Assembly: GCA_024196135.1 (NCBI GenBank) | Contig: JAMQCK010000014.1 | Location: 62,001 to 126,000, forward strand | Source: Pleurotus ostreatus/Saccharomyces cerevisiae fusant | Lineage: Eukaryota; Opisthokonta | Reading direction: 5' to 3' | DNA length: 64,000 bases | Shown: piece by piece, positions 13,027 to 22,976 of the stretch | How the letters are laid out: each line of letters begins with the position of its first letter | Numbering within the stretch: the stretch's first letter is position 1 | Translations under genes and position numbers: made by a program | Notes under the pieces: model-generated | Database searches by the model: none | What the model saw: only the letters and a program-made list of their open reading frames with translations | What the model was told of the DNA's origin: nothing

Positions 13027-14400
13027 ATGTCTCTGGGACCCCCGACGTCGGCGATTACGCTGCAGCCAGCGACGCATGGCAGCGCACCACAGGCTATTTC
13101 GTGCGTCCATCGCGCTCTCCCGCGTACGACCCTACTGATCGAGCGCCTTCCATCCATGCTTCAACACATCATACTGCTCGACATGTGTTCCCCCTCTCGT
13201 GGCTCACATATCTTACCATTTCTAATCCTCTACCCATCACAACTACTGGCGACCGCTCCCCCTCCTCACGATCGGTCATCTGAACATCTAGGCGCGCGCC
13301 AACGAAAGTGACGATCCACCCCGTCGCCCTCTTCTCCATCCTTGACCACTATCTCCGCCGAAATGACACGCAAGAGCGCGTCATTGGTACTCTCCTTGGG
13401 ACGCGTAACGAGACCGAGATTGAGGTCCGGTCCTCGTTCGCGGTACTGCACAGCGAGACGGACGAGCAGGTCGCCGTCGACATGGAGTACCACCGCGCCG
13501 TGTACGATCTGCACCACAAGGTCAACCCGAAGGAGGTCATTGTTGGATGGTGAGTATTTCGTCCCTCGCTCGCTCCCGAGTTGCATTCCCGGCATCGTAG
13601 ATCTGATCGCATACTAACAGGTACTCCACGGGCTCGAACCTGAACACCTACTCCGCCCTCATCCAAAACTTCTACATGCAAGAGACTGTACCGCATCAGG
13701 CGATACACGTCGCTCTCAACACTGGCGTTGAGCCTGGTCAGGAAGCAGGTGTCAAGGCATTCGTCAGGTCAGTCAAATTGCCCTACACCTTCGCTTCAGA
13801 TCTCTTATTCCCTATAGCTCGCCCGTTGGTGTCAACCCACGTCCCGAGAACTGCGTTTTCGCACCTATACCCGTTGAGCTGCGCTTCCAGGACGCGGAAA
13901 GAAGCGGACGTACGTTCGAACCGGAGCAGTCACTTGGTACAATCTAATCATTTACCTCCAGTTGATCTCCTTTCGAAAACCGCCGCCGAGCCGTCGTCGA
14001 CCTCGCCACAGCCCCTCACCGACCTCCAGGTCTTGGAGGAGACTCTGACTCAGGTCAGAATATATGTAGCTTTTCGATCCCATCGCCGACTCATCGGGCC
14101 TCTTTTCTCGCAGGTCATGACCATGCTCGACCGCGTTCTCGCCTACGTGCGCGCGGTGCTCGCGGGCGAGCGCCAGGGCGACCCAGCAGTCGGTCGGTAC
14201 CTCATGGACACCCTCGGCGCGAGCACGGAGGACCTTGAAAAGGGCGGTTTCCAGGCCAGCCTCCAGGTGCGCTCTTTTTGTCGACAAAAATACGTCCATT
14301 TTTGCTCACATTTTTCCAGGACACCCTCATGCTCACCTACCTCGCCAACCTCGTCCGCTCGCAAGCGGAGGTTTCCGCGCGGTTGGCTTTGGCACCATAG
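13027..14400 (+). CDS. eukaryotic translation initiation factor 3 subunit F
   Basis: eIF3f, a cytoplasmic core subunit of the eIF3 complex in translation initiation. The N-terminal MPN domain begins [16 protein letters not shown] and contains RVIGTLLGT and EVIVGWYSTG. The JAMM metal ligands (His-x-His, distal Asp) are not evident, as expected for this non-catalytic MPN subunit. The C-terminal half has [28 protein letters not shown] and the final block [18 protein letters not shown]. The start at 13027 gives [14 protein letters not shown], then an intron to about 13291. It ends ALAP-stop. It is head-to-head with TOM7. Length and blocks agree with other fungal eIF3f proteins. Confidence 0.93.
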
Positions 14401-15443
14401 TGAAGTTGTTGTATACCTAGTCGATGTATCACTAGCGGGAATGCAGCCCCCCACACGGGAAGTGGCCAGAGCTCTGCTCTGGGCCGGCACGCGTTTGCAG
14501 CGATTTGTAGAGATGGGTGGGCAGGCTGCAGGCGATATCATCGTCCCCAAGTCATTCGTGCTCTATCGCTGTCCGACGGCCTCCCGCGGGAGGGGGTTTC
14601 ACCGGGTAGGCTGCCTCGCGGTCGGCGCACCTCCTCTGTGCATATGCGAGGGAAAAGCACCCTCCGCCTACGCCGGGCGCAGAGGTTTTCATGGCGAGGA
14701 CAATGCGGCCTTGAGCTTGTTCACAGAAGAAGGGTCTACCTTCACATGAAGCTTCACGAAGGCGACGGACATAGCTCGCAAATGAAGCTCTGGACTTGGG
14801 CATAGCTGCAGGCAGCATGCGCCCTGCCGGCAACGCTATCTTCCCACGATTGCAGAACGCACATTGCTTTCGATGCGGACACACAATACGCGACGTTCCC
14901 TGCATCTTCCTTTCCGTCATAACGCGGGGGATCTCATCGCGATAAAAGGGATAGCTGGGGTAGTTATGGACCTCGACGGATATGAACGGACCAGGTACAA
15001 ACTGGAATGAACCGGGCATCTAGTACGTACAACAGTGACGATCAGGCAAGAACACGTTAGGCGCCCAGGGGCGTCGTCTTTGAGCTCTTTTGGGCGTGAA
15101 GGGCGGCGGGAAGAGGCTCGTTTGTGCGCCTGCATGGCTGGACAAGGCTGGAAAGATCAGGACGCCGGGACTCGGAGAATGGTCACAAAGGTCACGCGGT
15201 AGCCACCGAGGCGTGACCGGAGACAACCTCTTTGACCCGAACCCCCATCGACCGGCGCTTTTTAGTTTTCATAACCCGGCCACCACTTGTCCCCCGCCAT
15301 GCCAGATATCGACTGCTAACACGTTGCGCTGCCGCACGCAATCCTGTAGGGCGTCTCTTCGCTGCCCATCGCGTCCAGACTCTCTGTACTACAACCACAC
15401 CCAGCACCGATTGCAATCGCCTCACCCGTAAAAACCTCCCGAA
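14401..15443. other. intergenic, with GC-rich hairpin-forming stretch
   Basis: About 1.04 kb between eIF3f and the next gene. Frames in it (for example minus 14552-15019) have no recognisable domain. Around 14575-14700 lie perfect or near-perfect inverted repeats, such as CCTCCCGCGGGAGG. I compared the region mentally with U1-U6, SRP, RNase P and RNase MRP RNA and found no convincing match. The last 200 bases are the leader of the gene at 15444. Confidence 0.4.
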
Positions 15444-16232
15444 ATGTCTCCTCGCCCTATCCTCAAACCCTCCGCGTCCTGCGTCACCGCCGCCGCCCGG
15501 GGCGTCCACTTCCCGCCCTCCCCGCGGCTCACGCGCACCTTCTCCGCCCTGCCATCCTGCGACTACGACCGCTCGCCGATCGTCGTATGCCCCAACACGT
15601 GTGCTCTCCCCGAGCGCGGTGGGCGCACCTACACGGATGACGAGCCCGCGCCGTGCTCCCCCACCCGCCGCTCGCGATCGTCGCGGGAACGACTGGACTC
15701 CGGGGAAGTGCACCCTCGAGCGCTGGCCCCGGCGAGCGCGGCCCCGGTGTCCCCCGCCTGCCCATCCTATCCCTCGCTCCCCCCTCTCGTGCCCGACTTC
15801 TCCTCCGAGTCGGACGAGAGCGATGGCTTCATGAGCCCACCCCCAGAGTCCCAGCCGCAGCCGGTGGGCGTGTATAGCGCGTCCACGTCCACCATCGACC
15901 TCCTGCCCTCGGCCCTCGCATTCCTCCCACACGCCCCCAAGCACGCTGTCGAGCACACCGAGCCACAGCCGATCCCAGCTCGTCCGTCGCGCCCGCGCCG
16001 CGTTCGTCGGGAATCGCCGCAAGCACGCCCAATGCGCCGCAGTAGCATGTATGGCGAAGAGGAGGAAGATGGCGAGTACGACGACGATAACGAGACTGTG
16101 GTCTCCTACTCGCCGTCCCAACGCCGCGCGGTGCCTCGCAGGAAAAAGTCGAATCGGTCGTCAGAAGCGCTCTGTAGCTCCATGTCGAGCTTCAGTATAT
16201 CACCGACCGAGGACTGCCTTGGAGGATTCTAG
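15444..16232 (+). CDS. conserved Agaricomycete protein of unknown function
   Basis: Intronless frame of 262 residues, starting MSPRPILKPS. It is Ser/Pro/Arg-rich and probably largely disordered. I recognise the N-terminal blocks GVHFPPSPRLTRTF and YDRSPIVVCPNTCALPERG as recurring in Agaricomycete hypothetical proteins, but know no function. An acidic stretch (EEEEDGEYDDDNE) and a basic stretch (RRAVPRRKKSNRS) lie near the C-terminus, which ends DCLGGF. There is no signal peptide or membrane segment. SP and SPTR-type sites suggest phosphorylation (inferred). A long antisense frame covers the same DNA but reflects GC-rich codon bias. Confidence 0.75.
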   Translation: MSPRPILKPSASCVTAAARGVHFPPSPRLTRTFSALPSCDYDRSPIVVCPNTCALPERGGRTYTDDEPAPCSPTRRSRSSRERLDSGEVHPRALAPASAAPVSPACPSYPSLPPLVPDFSSESDESDGFMSPPPESQPQPVGVYSASTSTIDLLPSALAFLPHAPKHAVEHTEPQPIPARPSRPRRVRRESPQARPMRRSSMYGEEEEDGEYDDDNETVVSYSPSQRRAVPRRKKSNRSSEALCSSMSSFSISPTEDCLGGF

Positions 16233-17201
16233 GCGGAGACGAGATGGTGGCTGGCCTGGCACGCTAGACGCTAGACAAAAGTATAGAGGAAGGCCGTACC
16301 CGGAGAGGAGACCATCCCGCTGTGGAGGATCCATCTACGCCCTCGCCCCCCACCATCATCGCACCCGCCCTGCACTGCAATCTGTTCTGCAATCTGGCTA
16401 CGTACCCAACATCAAAGATACTCTAATATTCTATCGTCGTCGCATGTGCTAAAGACTCTGCCAGCCGGTGTTCTTGCAATGCCGGCTTGCTGTCCGCTAT
16501 CCGCATGCTTGCTGCACCACTTTGACTCTGCTTTTTACCTATGCTGCACGTCTCTATCCCACCGCATACGCATAGGATACCTGGTTACCGCTGTCGCCTG
16601 GCCCTGCGATGTCGGTATTCTTATTTATTTTTCTTCGTTCACGGGTGTGCGTCCGTGCGTCGTACTTACCGCTACTCGTCGTACTCACACCCGTCGTACC
16701 GTTGCGCCTGTACTTCGTCACGACCTCGCCAATGATGACCACGCTACGCTTGACGACTGCTTTCCTTCCGCTCTTACTCTTAGCTCATGTGCCGGCTCTG
16801 TTGCTTGCGTACATACCCTCTCTAGTAACAGAGAATAGGTTCGTAATGGATCCGTCACTCTGTAACAGGCCAGTATCACGAATTGAAAACTTCCGCTCGC
16901 TTTTTGCAGTCAGCCACCCGCGACACGTGCAAGGGGCGCGTTTGTGGGTCCAACGTCGGGGTCCGCCCCGATGTCCGAAAGAGGCAAGTTCAAGTTGGCG
17001 CTCCCTGTGATGACCGCGTGCCCTCGACGCTCTCCGCTCCTCACAGCCTGCCGCAGGCCGGGTGACCGCCCTCTGCACGCGCCATCAGCATCACCCACTT
17101 GTGTTGCCGACCCAGTTTGAGGGTGCTATCGAGGAATCGATTCCGCCTCTTATCTCGCCGACAGAGCCGCTCAGCCAACGAGAGGGCCTCGATTGGGAGT
17201 C
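16233..17201. other. intergenic between unknown protein and oxidoreductase
   Basis: About 970 bases: the 3' region of the preceding gene, then the leader of the oxidoreductase. The middle part (16450-16850) is pyrimidine-rich. The open frames show no family resemblance, and I support no gene. Confidence 0.5.
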
Positions 17202-19060
17202 ATGCGGAGGAAACTGTTCAAGCCTCAGCAGGCGCCGTACTCTTCTCCTCCTCCCATCTCGCCTGAGGACATGACTCTTGCTAAGGACATCCCGGTTACG
17301 CTCGCGGTCATCGGCTGCGGGCAGCGTGGCAACGTAAGTGGGCTGCACTTCCTTCTAGCTGTGGCACATAGGCATGCAGCATCAGTATCGCTCCATCTTC
17401 CTCGCCCTTTCTGCACGACTCCTCTACAAATCCGAGCGCGAAAGCGCCATGAACGCTGACTGACGCACCTCCTCCAGGCCTACTCCGCGTATGCTCTCGC
17501 TTCTCCCGGGCGCGCCAAGGTGGTCGCTTGCGCAGAGCCCCGCCCCAAGACGCGCGCCGAATTCTCTGCCCGCCACGCGATAGACGCAACCTTGGTGTTC
17601 GACTCTTGGCAAGCCCTACGTCGCGCCTCGGAAGAGACGCTTCGCACCGTAGGCAAGCGCCTCGCGGACGCCGTGCTGGTCACCGTCCAAGACCACATGC
17701 ATGAGAAGGTGGTACGCGCATTTGCGGCGCTCGGCTACAACATTTTGTGCGAGAAGCCGATGGCCACGACGGTTGGCGACTGCTTGCGGATGGAGGATGC
17801 GGTGGCGCGGCAAAATATCATCTTTGGGATGGGGCATGGTGGGTGGCAGCATCGTGTCACCAAATATTTCCGAGTGGCGCTGATGCCTTGTCGCAGTCAT
17901 GCGCTACTCGCCGTACAGTCAAGAAATCACCAAGATTGTTCGCTCGGGAGAACTCGGTCGGCTAGTCAATATCGTACAAGTCGAGCCGGTGGGCTACTTC
18001 CACTTCGCACACAGTTATGTGCGCGGGAACTGGGGTCGCGAAGCTGAGTGCGCCTTTGCGCTCTTGACGAAGTGCTGCCAGTAAGTGGTTGTGGGTGACA
18101 TTCGTTATATCGGCTAAGCGAGTGCAGCGACATTGACATTTTGTGCCACTGGATGGCTCCGGCAAAGCCTGTTCGCGTATCGTCCTTCGGCTCACTGTAC
18201 CACTTCAGGAGGGAACAGAAGCCACCTGCGGCTGGGGACGCTACGAAGTGCCTCAGCTGCCCTGCTGAGAAGGACTGCGCCTATAGCGCTAAGAAGAGTG
18301 CGTTCGCCTGCTGTAAATTCAGGGAAACCCTCATTGACCCTGATTTTAGTCTACTACGATGCCATTAAGCGCGGACACACAGCATGGCCGGTAGAAGTCC
18401 TAACGGATGGCACACCGACGGTCGAAGGCGTCAAGGAGACGCTCGACAACACATCGTACGGTAGCTGCGTGTACGAACTGCCCAACGACGTCTGCGACAA
18501 CCAGGTGGTCAACATTATGTTCGACAACGATACTACAGTATCGTTTACCATGGTTGCCTTCACGGAGGCGATTTGCGACCGTCAGCTTCGCATGCACTTC
18601 ACCCATGGTGAGATTATCGGGGACATGACCAAGGTATGGGTGCTTCGGCGCATCTTTCAAGGTGGCATGGTAAACTGACAGATTGCCGTAGTTCACCGTC
18701 ACCGACTTCCGCAAAACCGAGAAGCGCACGCGGTCAGTGCACCCCAAATCCGAGGGTGGCGGCCACGGCGGTGGCGACACCGGCCTCGCGCGCACCTTCG
18801 TCGAGGCAGTGCGCACCGGCGACCAGCGCGTCCTAGGCACCGACGTTAAGGAGGTGACGAAGAGTCACGTTACCGTGTTTGCCGCCGAGCAGAGCCGACT
18901 TATGGGCGGCCAAGTGGTGTTGGTGGAGGAGTTCGAGAAGAAGGCGAGGAAGGAGGCGTTGAAGTCGGGGAAGATTGAGGATGTGTTCTCCACGGAGGGG
19001 AAAGAGGAGGATATACCCAAACATGGTAGGGCGAAAGTGCATGTTGAGGTGACCGTGTAG
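17202..19060 (+). CDS. Gfo/Idh/MocA family NAD(P)-dependent oxidoreductase
   Basis: Predicted cytosolic dehydrogenase acting on a sugar, inositol or related polyol. The Rossmann fold opens with VTLAVIGCGQRGN (near 17300), the dinucleotide-binding glycine motif. The family motif with the catalytic-region lysine is present as NILCEKPMATT (near 17745). Later come GHVMRYSPYSQEI, EPVGYFHFAHSYVRGNW, HDIDILCHW and a cysteine cluster, CLSCPAEKDCAYSAKK, typical of a subgroup of this family. The C-terminal substrate domain runs to KVHVEVTV-stop. Introns fall after QRGN (about 145 nt) and at several later sites. The first ATG in frame is 17202; ATG 17271 is an alternative. The substrate is not predictable and the neighbours give no pathway clue. 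Confidence 0.9.
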
Positions 19061-19319
19061 ATTATTTCTTTTCTTGCTCCATATATGGATTGTAATGTAT
19101 GTTGTATACCACTAACGATGCTTGCCTTGGAATCGATGACCTTTGGCCCAAACATAGTGTACTGAATTCCCTGTGAGGCACACTGATAAGCGAAAGAGCA
19201 AAGAGAGGTGCCCTTTTGTCAATGTTTGACTGAATTGACTCGCCTTAAGCTCCTGGCTTGTCCCAACACTGGCATTCGCCAGCTGAAGACGGCTCACAGA
19301 CACGTGCCAGTTCGACTTG

Positions 19320-20891
19320 ATGAAGCGGCAACGTGACACGATCAGCCTCCGACGCTTTTTGATGCGCCTCCTTCCCCGCCTCATCAAGCGCCTGAGCAAG
19401 AACCCACCCAGCCTCAGCCCCGAGCTGGACAGACTCCTCACTCAACCTAACAACTCTTCGAAACTTCCCTACAAACCCGTCAAGTCCCTCTACAAACCCC
19501 TCCCCCCACGCTTCAGCGTCGACCCCGCCCACCATGCCGTCTCCCCAGTGCTCTCCGACTACAGCCCCTTCACGCACAAGAGCGACTTCGTGCGGCATAA
19601 GCGACTGCCTCCGATACCGAGGCTGAGCAGGAAGAGGAATGCGAAGCGGGACACGAGTGGGGATTCTCTGCGCGACATGAACGTCGATCCCCCGCGCGAG
19701 ATGACACGCGAGGAGCGCGACTGGTTTGCCAGTCCGTACTGTGCGTACCCACTTCCCCTACCATCATCCGCACTCGCTAACGCGCTTCACCTCAGTACGC
19801 ATGCTCGCCAGCCCCCTCCGCAAATGCGCCGTGACAGGGCGGTACATGCCCTCCGACTTCCTCATCCGCCTCCTCCCCATGAAGCTCCCCGCGTCGCGCG
19901 CGAGCCGCATACGTGCGATCATCGTCCCCGACGGGCTGCAGCATCCGAGGTTCGAGAGCAAGCGACGCGGGAAGGCGGGGTACATAACGTGCTGGGCGGA
20001 GGTGCTTGCTCAGGCGCCTCAACGGGGTATGTGGTCTAAGACTTGGTGAAGAAGGGAAGGTCGCTGAAGTGATGTGCAGGTACTGCCGGCAAGATCATGC
20101 ATGGAGGGGGCATGCTATCTCCTGTGCTACTGGACCAGACGCTGCACCTTTTGCGCGTGCGCGTATTGCAGGAACTCGAAGTCTTGCGACTGGCGCTCGA
20201 GCGTGAGCATCCGAAGCGCCGAGAGGGCTGCACGTCGCCGATCGTGCGCCGCCTCACGCGCACAGAGCTCGCTCGTGTTCGCGAATCGGACACAATCCCA
20301 TACCCGGACGCCATCGCCGTCCTTATGTGCCCACCTGTGAATCGCAATCCTTCAACTCGCGCAAGACCTGACGGTGACATGTCTGCTTCTCCGCCAACCG
20401 AGGCCGTTATGACGACCAAACCAGCCCGACCACCTCCACCATATTCTACATTACATCCTGTCGCCCCCATTGAGCCTACTCCTGACGGTGTCGAACCGCA
20501 CGCACCGCATCTCATCCCGCTATACCACTCCCTGGCATTATTCCCCCATCCCGCTCACAGACGAAAGCTACACGAACTTCTCTCCGCAATAATCGCACGC
20601 GAACGAACTATACGCCCGCCCAGTAACGACTCTCCTGCTGAAGTCGACTCGAAGCAGCGCAAGGCCTCGCACGCGTATCTCATCACTTCGAATGCAGAGA
20701 CCGTAGGGCGAGGTGTCGATGTTGCGGCTCTGGGCATCGCGCTATGGAGGTTGCATATGCTCAGTGGCGGCGGGTGGAACTTCGGTGGACAGAACTCTGC
20801 GGAGGCTGATGGGAAGATACTGAAGGGGCGCGATGGGTGGACAGATCCCCGAGAGATGGAGGGCAGTCGCTGGTGCCGGACGAGGTGGTGA
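19320..20891 (+). CDS. conserved fungal protein of unknown function
   Basis: Three exons: one ends near 19740, one runs about 19797-20032, and the last runs to 20891. The N-terminus, MKRQRDTISLRRFLMRLL, is strongly basic and amphipathic and could target mitochondria (inferred). The best-conserved-looking part is LRKCAVTGRYMPSDFLIR, then HPRFESKRRGKAGYITCW and the helix LRVRVLQELEVLRLALE. A Pro-rich segment (PPPPYSTLHPVAPIEPTP) precedes a C-terminal helical part. I do not recognise a named family. It lies 260 bp downstream of the oxidoreductase on the same strand. Splice sites keep frame throughout, which supports a real gene. Confidence 0.7.
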
Positions 20892-21639
20892 ACCTGCAAA
20901 TAATAATTTATCGTATAATACTTCTACTTACACCACATCTCAAGGACAAGCGGCATGACTGAACTCCTGCTTCCTATACAGAAGAATATTTCTACCAAGG
21001 GGTCTGCCTCGCCGTCAGTGCCTCGTATATTACCCCGCTATTGTCTTACTGTATGCGGCTATTTGCACGCGTTGTTCTCGAGATTTGCTCCCGCGAGCTT
21101 CCGGCGGGGCCGTCATCAGGAATTGATTCCGAAGCGTGCCTCGTCCCGAACGACGGTGACGGTTTTGCTGGTTTCGAGGTTCGCGGTCAGCTGCAGGCTC
21201 TCTCGCATCCCAGGATGGTCTCAGTCGCACGCCATCACATGTCGCGGCTTCCCAATACAGTCCCCCATGTCAGGCTACCTAGGCCAGGTCCGGCCTGCGC
21301 TGAATATGGCACTGGTTCGACATGGTGCGGGGAGATTTCCGGGACGCCACTCACGTCGTATACGCAGCCCCGAGCATCGGTGTATTCGCAAAAAAATAGA
21401 GGGAGCTTCGACGCTTGCTGACCTCTGTTCTGCAGGTACGCGGGGCCCCGGACTCGGCCTCCTCGTGACGTAGGCGGGATCAGGCCGGCGCGTGTCTGCT
21501 AATTGGAGCACAATGAGACCGTCCGAGCCTCGTCTCTTAGCTTTGATGTCGATCACCGGTGACCGGTTGGCTGGCAATAAAGGCGTCGCATCAGCCTGTG
21601 CGCGCTTCTCTTCTCACCTTGAACACCTTCGCTCACACC
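20892..21639. other. intergenic upstream of alpha/beta hydrolase
   Basis: About 750 bases without a supported gene. Frames on both strands are short and have no recognisable motif. The last 60 bases are the pyrimidine-rich leader of the hydrolase. Confidence 0.5.
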
Positions 21640-22635
21640 ATGTTCCGCGTCGAGGACAAGCGTCTCGCGCTCCCAGACGGCAGGACGCTCGCGTACGCGG
21701 ACGCCGGTAACACATCCTCCGCCACCGTCGTCCTCTTCCTCCACGACGCCTTCGCCGTCGGAGATGCCTCAAAGGCGCCCGCAGCACTCATTGAACACCA
21801 TACCCACTTCGTCGCGCCCTCCCTCCCCGGTTGGGGCCATACCTCACCAGTCCCGCGCGCCACCGACTATGCCGCCACCCTCGCGCGCGACATGCACGCG
21901 CTCATCACCCACCTCCACCCAGACACCCCCAATCTGCGCATCATCATCTGCGGCCACGGCCACGGCAGCATCCCCGCGCAGATCCTGTACGGCGCGCCCG
22001 AAGCAGACTTCCCCCTACGCGCCGCCATCGCGCGCCTCGTCCTCGTGTCGCCTCTCGCGCCCCCGCACGGCTACCGTGAGTACGCACAGCACCTCTCGCG
22101 CGGGCAGTACCTGCTCTTCGGTCCACCCTCCAGGCTGCTGCCCTGGATACCCGCGCGCATCGCGCAGCTCACATACGCGCCACGCCTGCGCGACCCGCCG
22201 CGTTGCGAGGCGCTCGTGCGCAGCTACCTCGTCGACGCCGCGCTCGCGGGCGACGAGCACAGCGTGTTCGAGCGCTGGTGCGAGAAGCAGGAGGTGCGCG
22301 ACGGGCAGCTCGAGCGCGATCTCGCCGCGAACGCCGCGCGCAGCGTCGCCCGCACCTGGCGCGGCTTCCGGGACATGTCCGCGATATACCACAGCGGCTG
22401 GGGCGGGTATGCTCCGGACGGCGGCACCCATGCCAAGTGCGGCGTCATCATCGTCGCCGCAACCACGGACGAGTGGGTGCCATGCCAGCACGCTGAATGG
22501 CTGGCGAAGAAGATCGAGGCCGCGTCGCTCATCACGCTGAATGGCAGTCACCTGTCGGTGCTGTTCCACATGAACGATGTCTGGAACGAGATCTTGCGCG
22601 ACGAGCTCATGCTATCAGAAACTACGCACGAGTAA
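21640..22635 (+). CDS. alpha/beta hydrolase fold protein lacking the nucleophile serine
   Basis: Intronless, 331 residues from ATG 21640 (MFRVEDKRLALPDGRTLAY). The fold is clear: strand VVLFLHDAF, the block VAPSLPGWGHTSP, and the nucleophile elbow region IICGHGHGS. The acid strand is VIIVAATTDEWVP and the catalytic-type His lies in LNGSHLSVLFHM near the C-terminus. The elbow reads G-H-G-H-G, so the usual G-x-S-x-G serine is a glycine (codon GGC). The Asp and His of the triad are present. Either the protein is a non-hydrolytic relative or the following Ser serves in its place. The family is broad, so the substrate is unknown. Lack of introns is unusual in this neighbourhood. Confidence 0.85.
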   Translation: MFRVEDKRLALPDGRTLAYADAGNTSSATVVLFLHDAFAVGDASKAPAALIEHHTHFVAPSLPGWGHTSPVPRATDYAATLARDMHALITHLHPDTPNLRIIICGHGHGSIPAQILYGAPEADFPLRAAIARLVLVSPLAPPHGYREYAQHLSRGQYLLFGPPSRLLPWIPARIAQLTYAPRLRDPPRCEALVRSYLVDAALAGDEHSVFERWCEKQEVRDGQLERDLAANAARSVARTWRGFRDMSAIYHSGWGGYAPDGGTHAKCGVIIVAATTDEWVPCQHAEWLAKKIEAASLITLNGSHLSVLFHMNDVWNEILRDELMLSETTHE

Positions 22636-22976
22636 GTCCTCGATTCGGGCACTGGTTGTTCGGTCGATACCCCTGGGACTTGAGGATATCTATACGGTGC
22701 ACGGATACTAATTCAAAGCTACTATCAGCCAATGCTGGCATAACACACATGTATTTGTAGATATACAAAACGAAACTGGTTAATGACAAGTCGAGGTTAA
22801 GGAAGAGAAAAAGATCGCGACAGTCAGAAACAAATCGTGAAGTATATCATGACGAGAAAGAGAGATGAGTATGAAGATGAAGGTGAGAAGCACATCGATA
22901 AACAGGGTGACAAAACGTTGAATGAAAACGGGACATGAACGGTGAAGAGGCGATGCGATGCGCGATATGGAAGAAG

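Noticed and set aside
14575..14700. tRNA, snRNA, RNase P or MRP RNA candidate
   Set aside because: No B-box-like GGTTCRANTCC, no Sm site or family-specific conserved blocks found by eye.
14552..15019. Possible 155-codon minus-strand protein with several Cys (CPHRKQCAFC)
   Set aside because: The Cys spacing does not fit a known finger, and the frame covers the GC-rich hairpin block.
15192..16121. Long minus-strand frame of 309 codons
   Set aside because: It is antisense to the conserved plus-strand gene at 15444-16232. Its Gly/Arg-rich content is what GC-rich third positions produce on the opposite strand.
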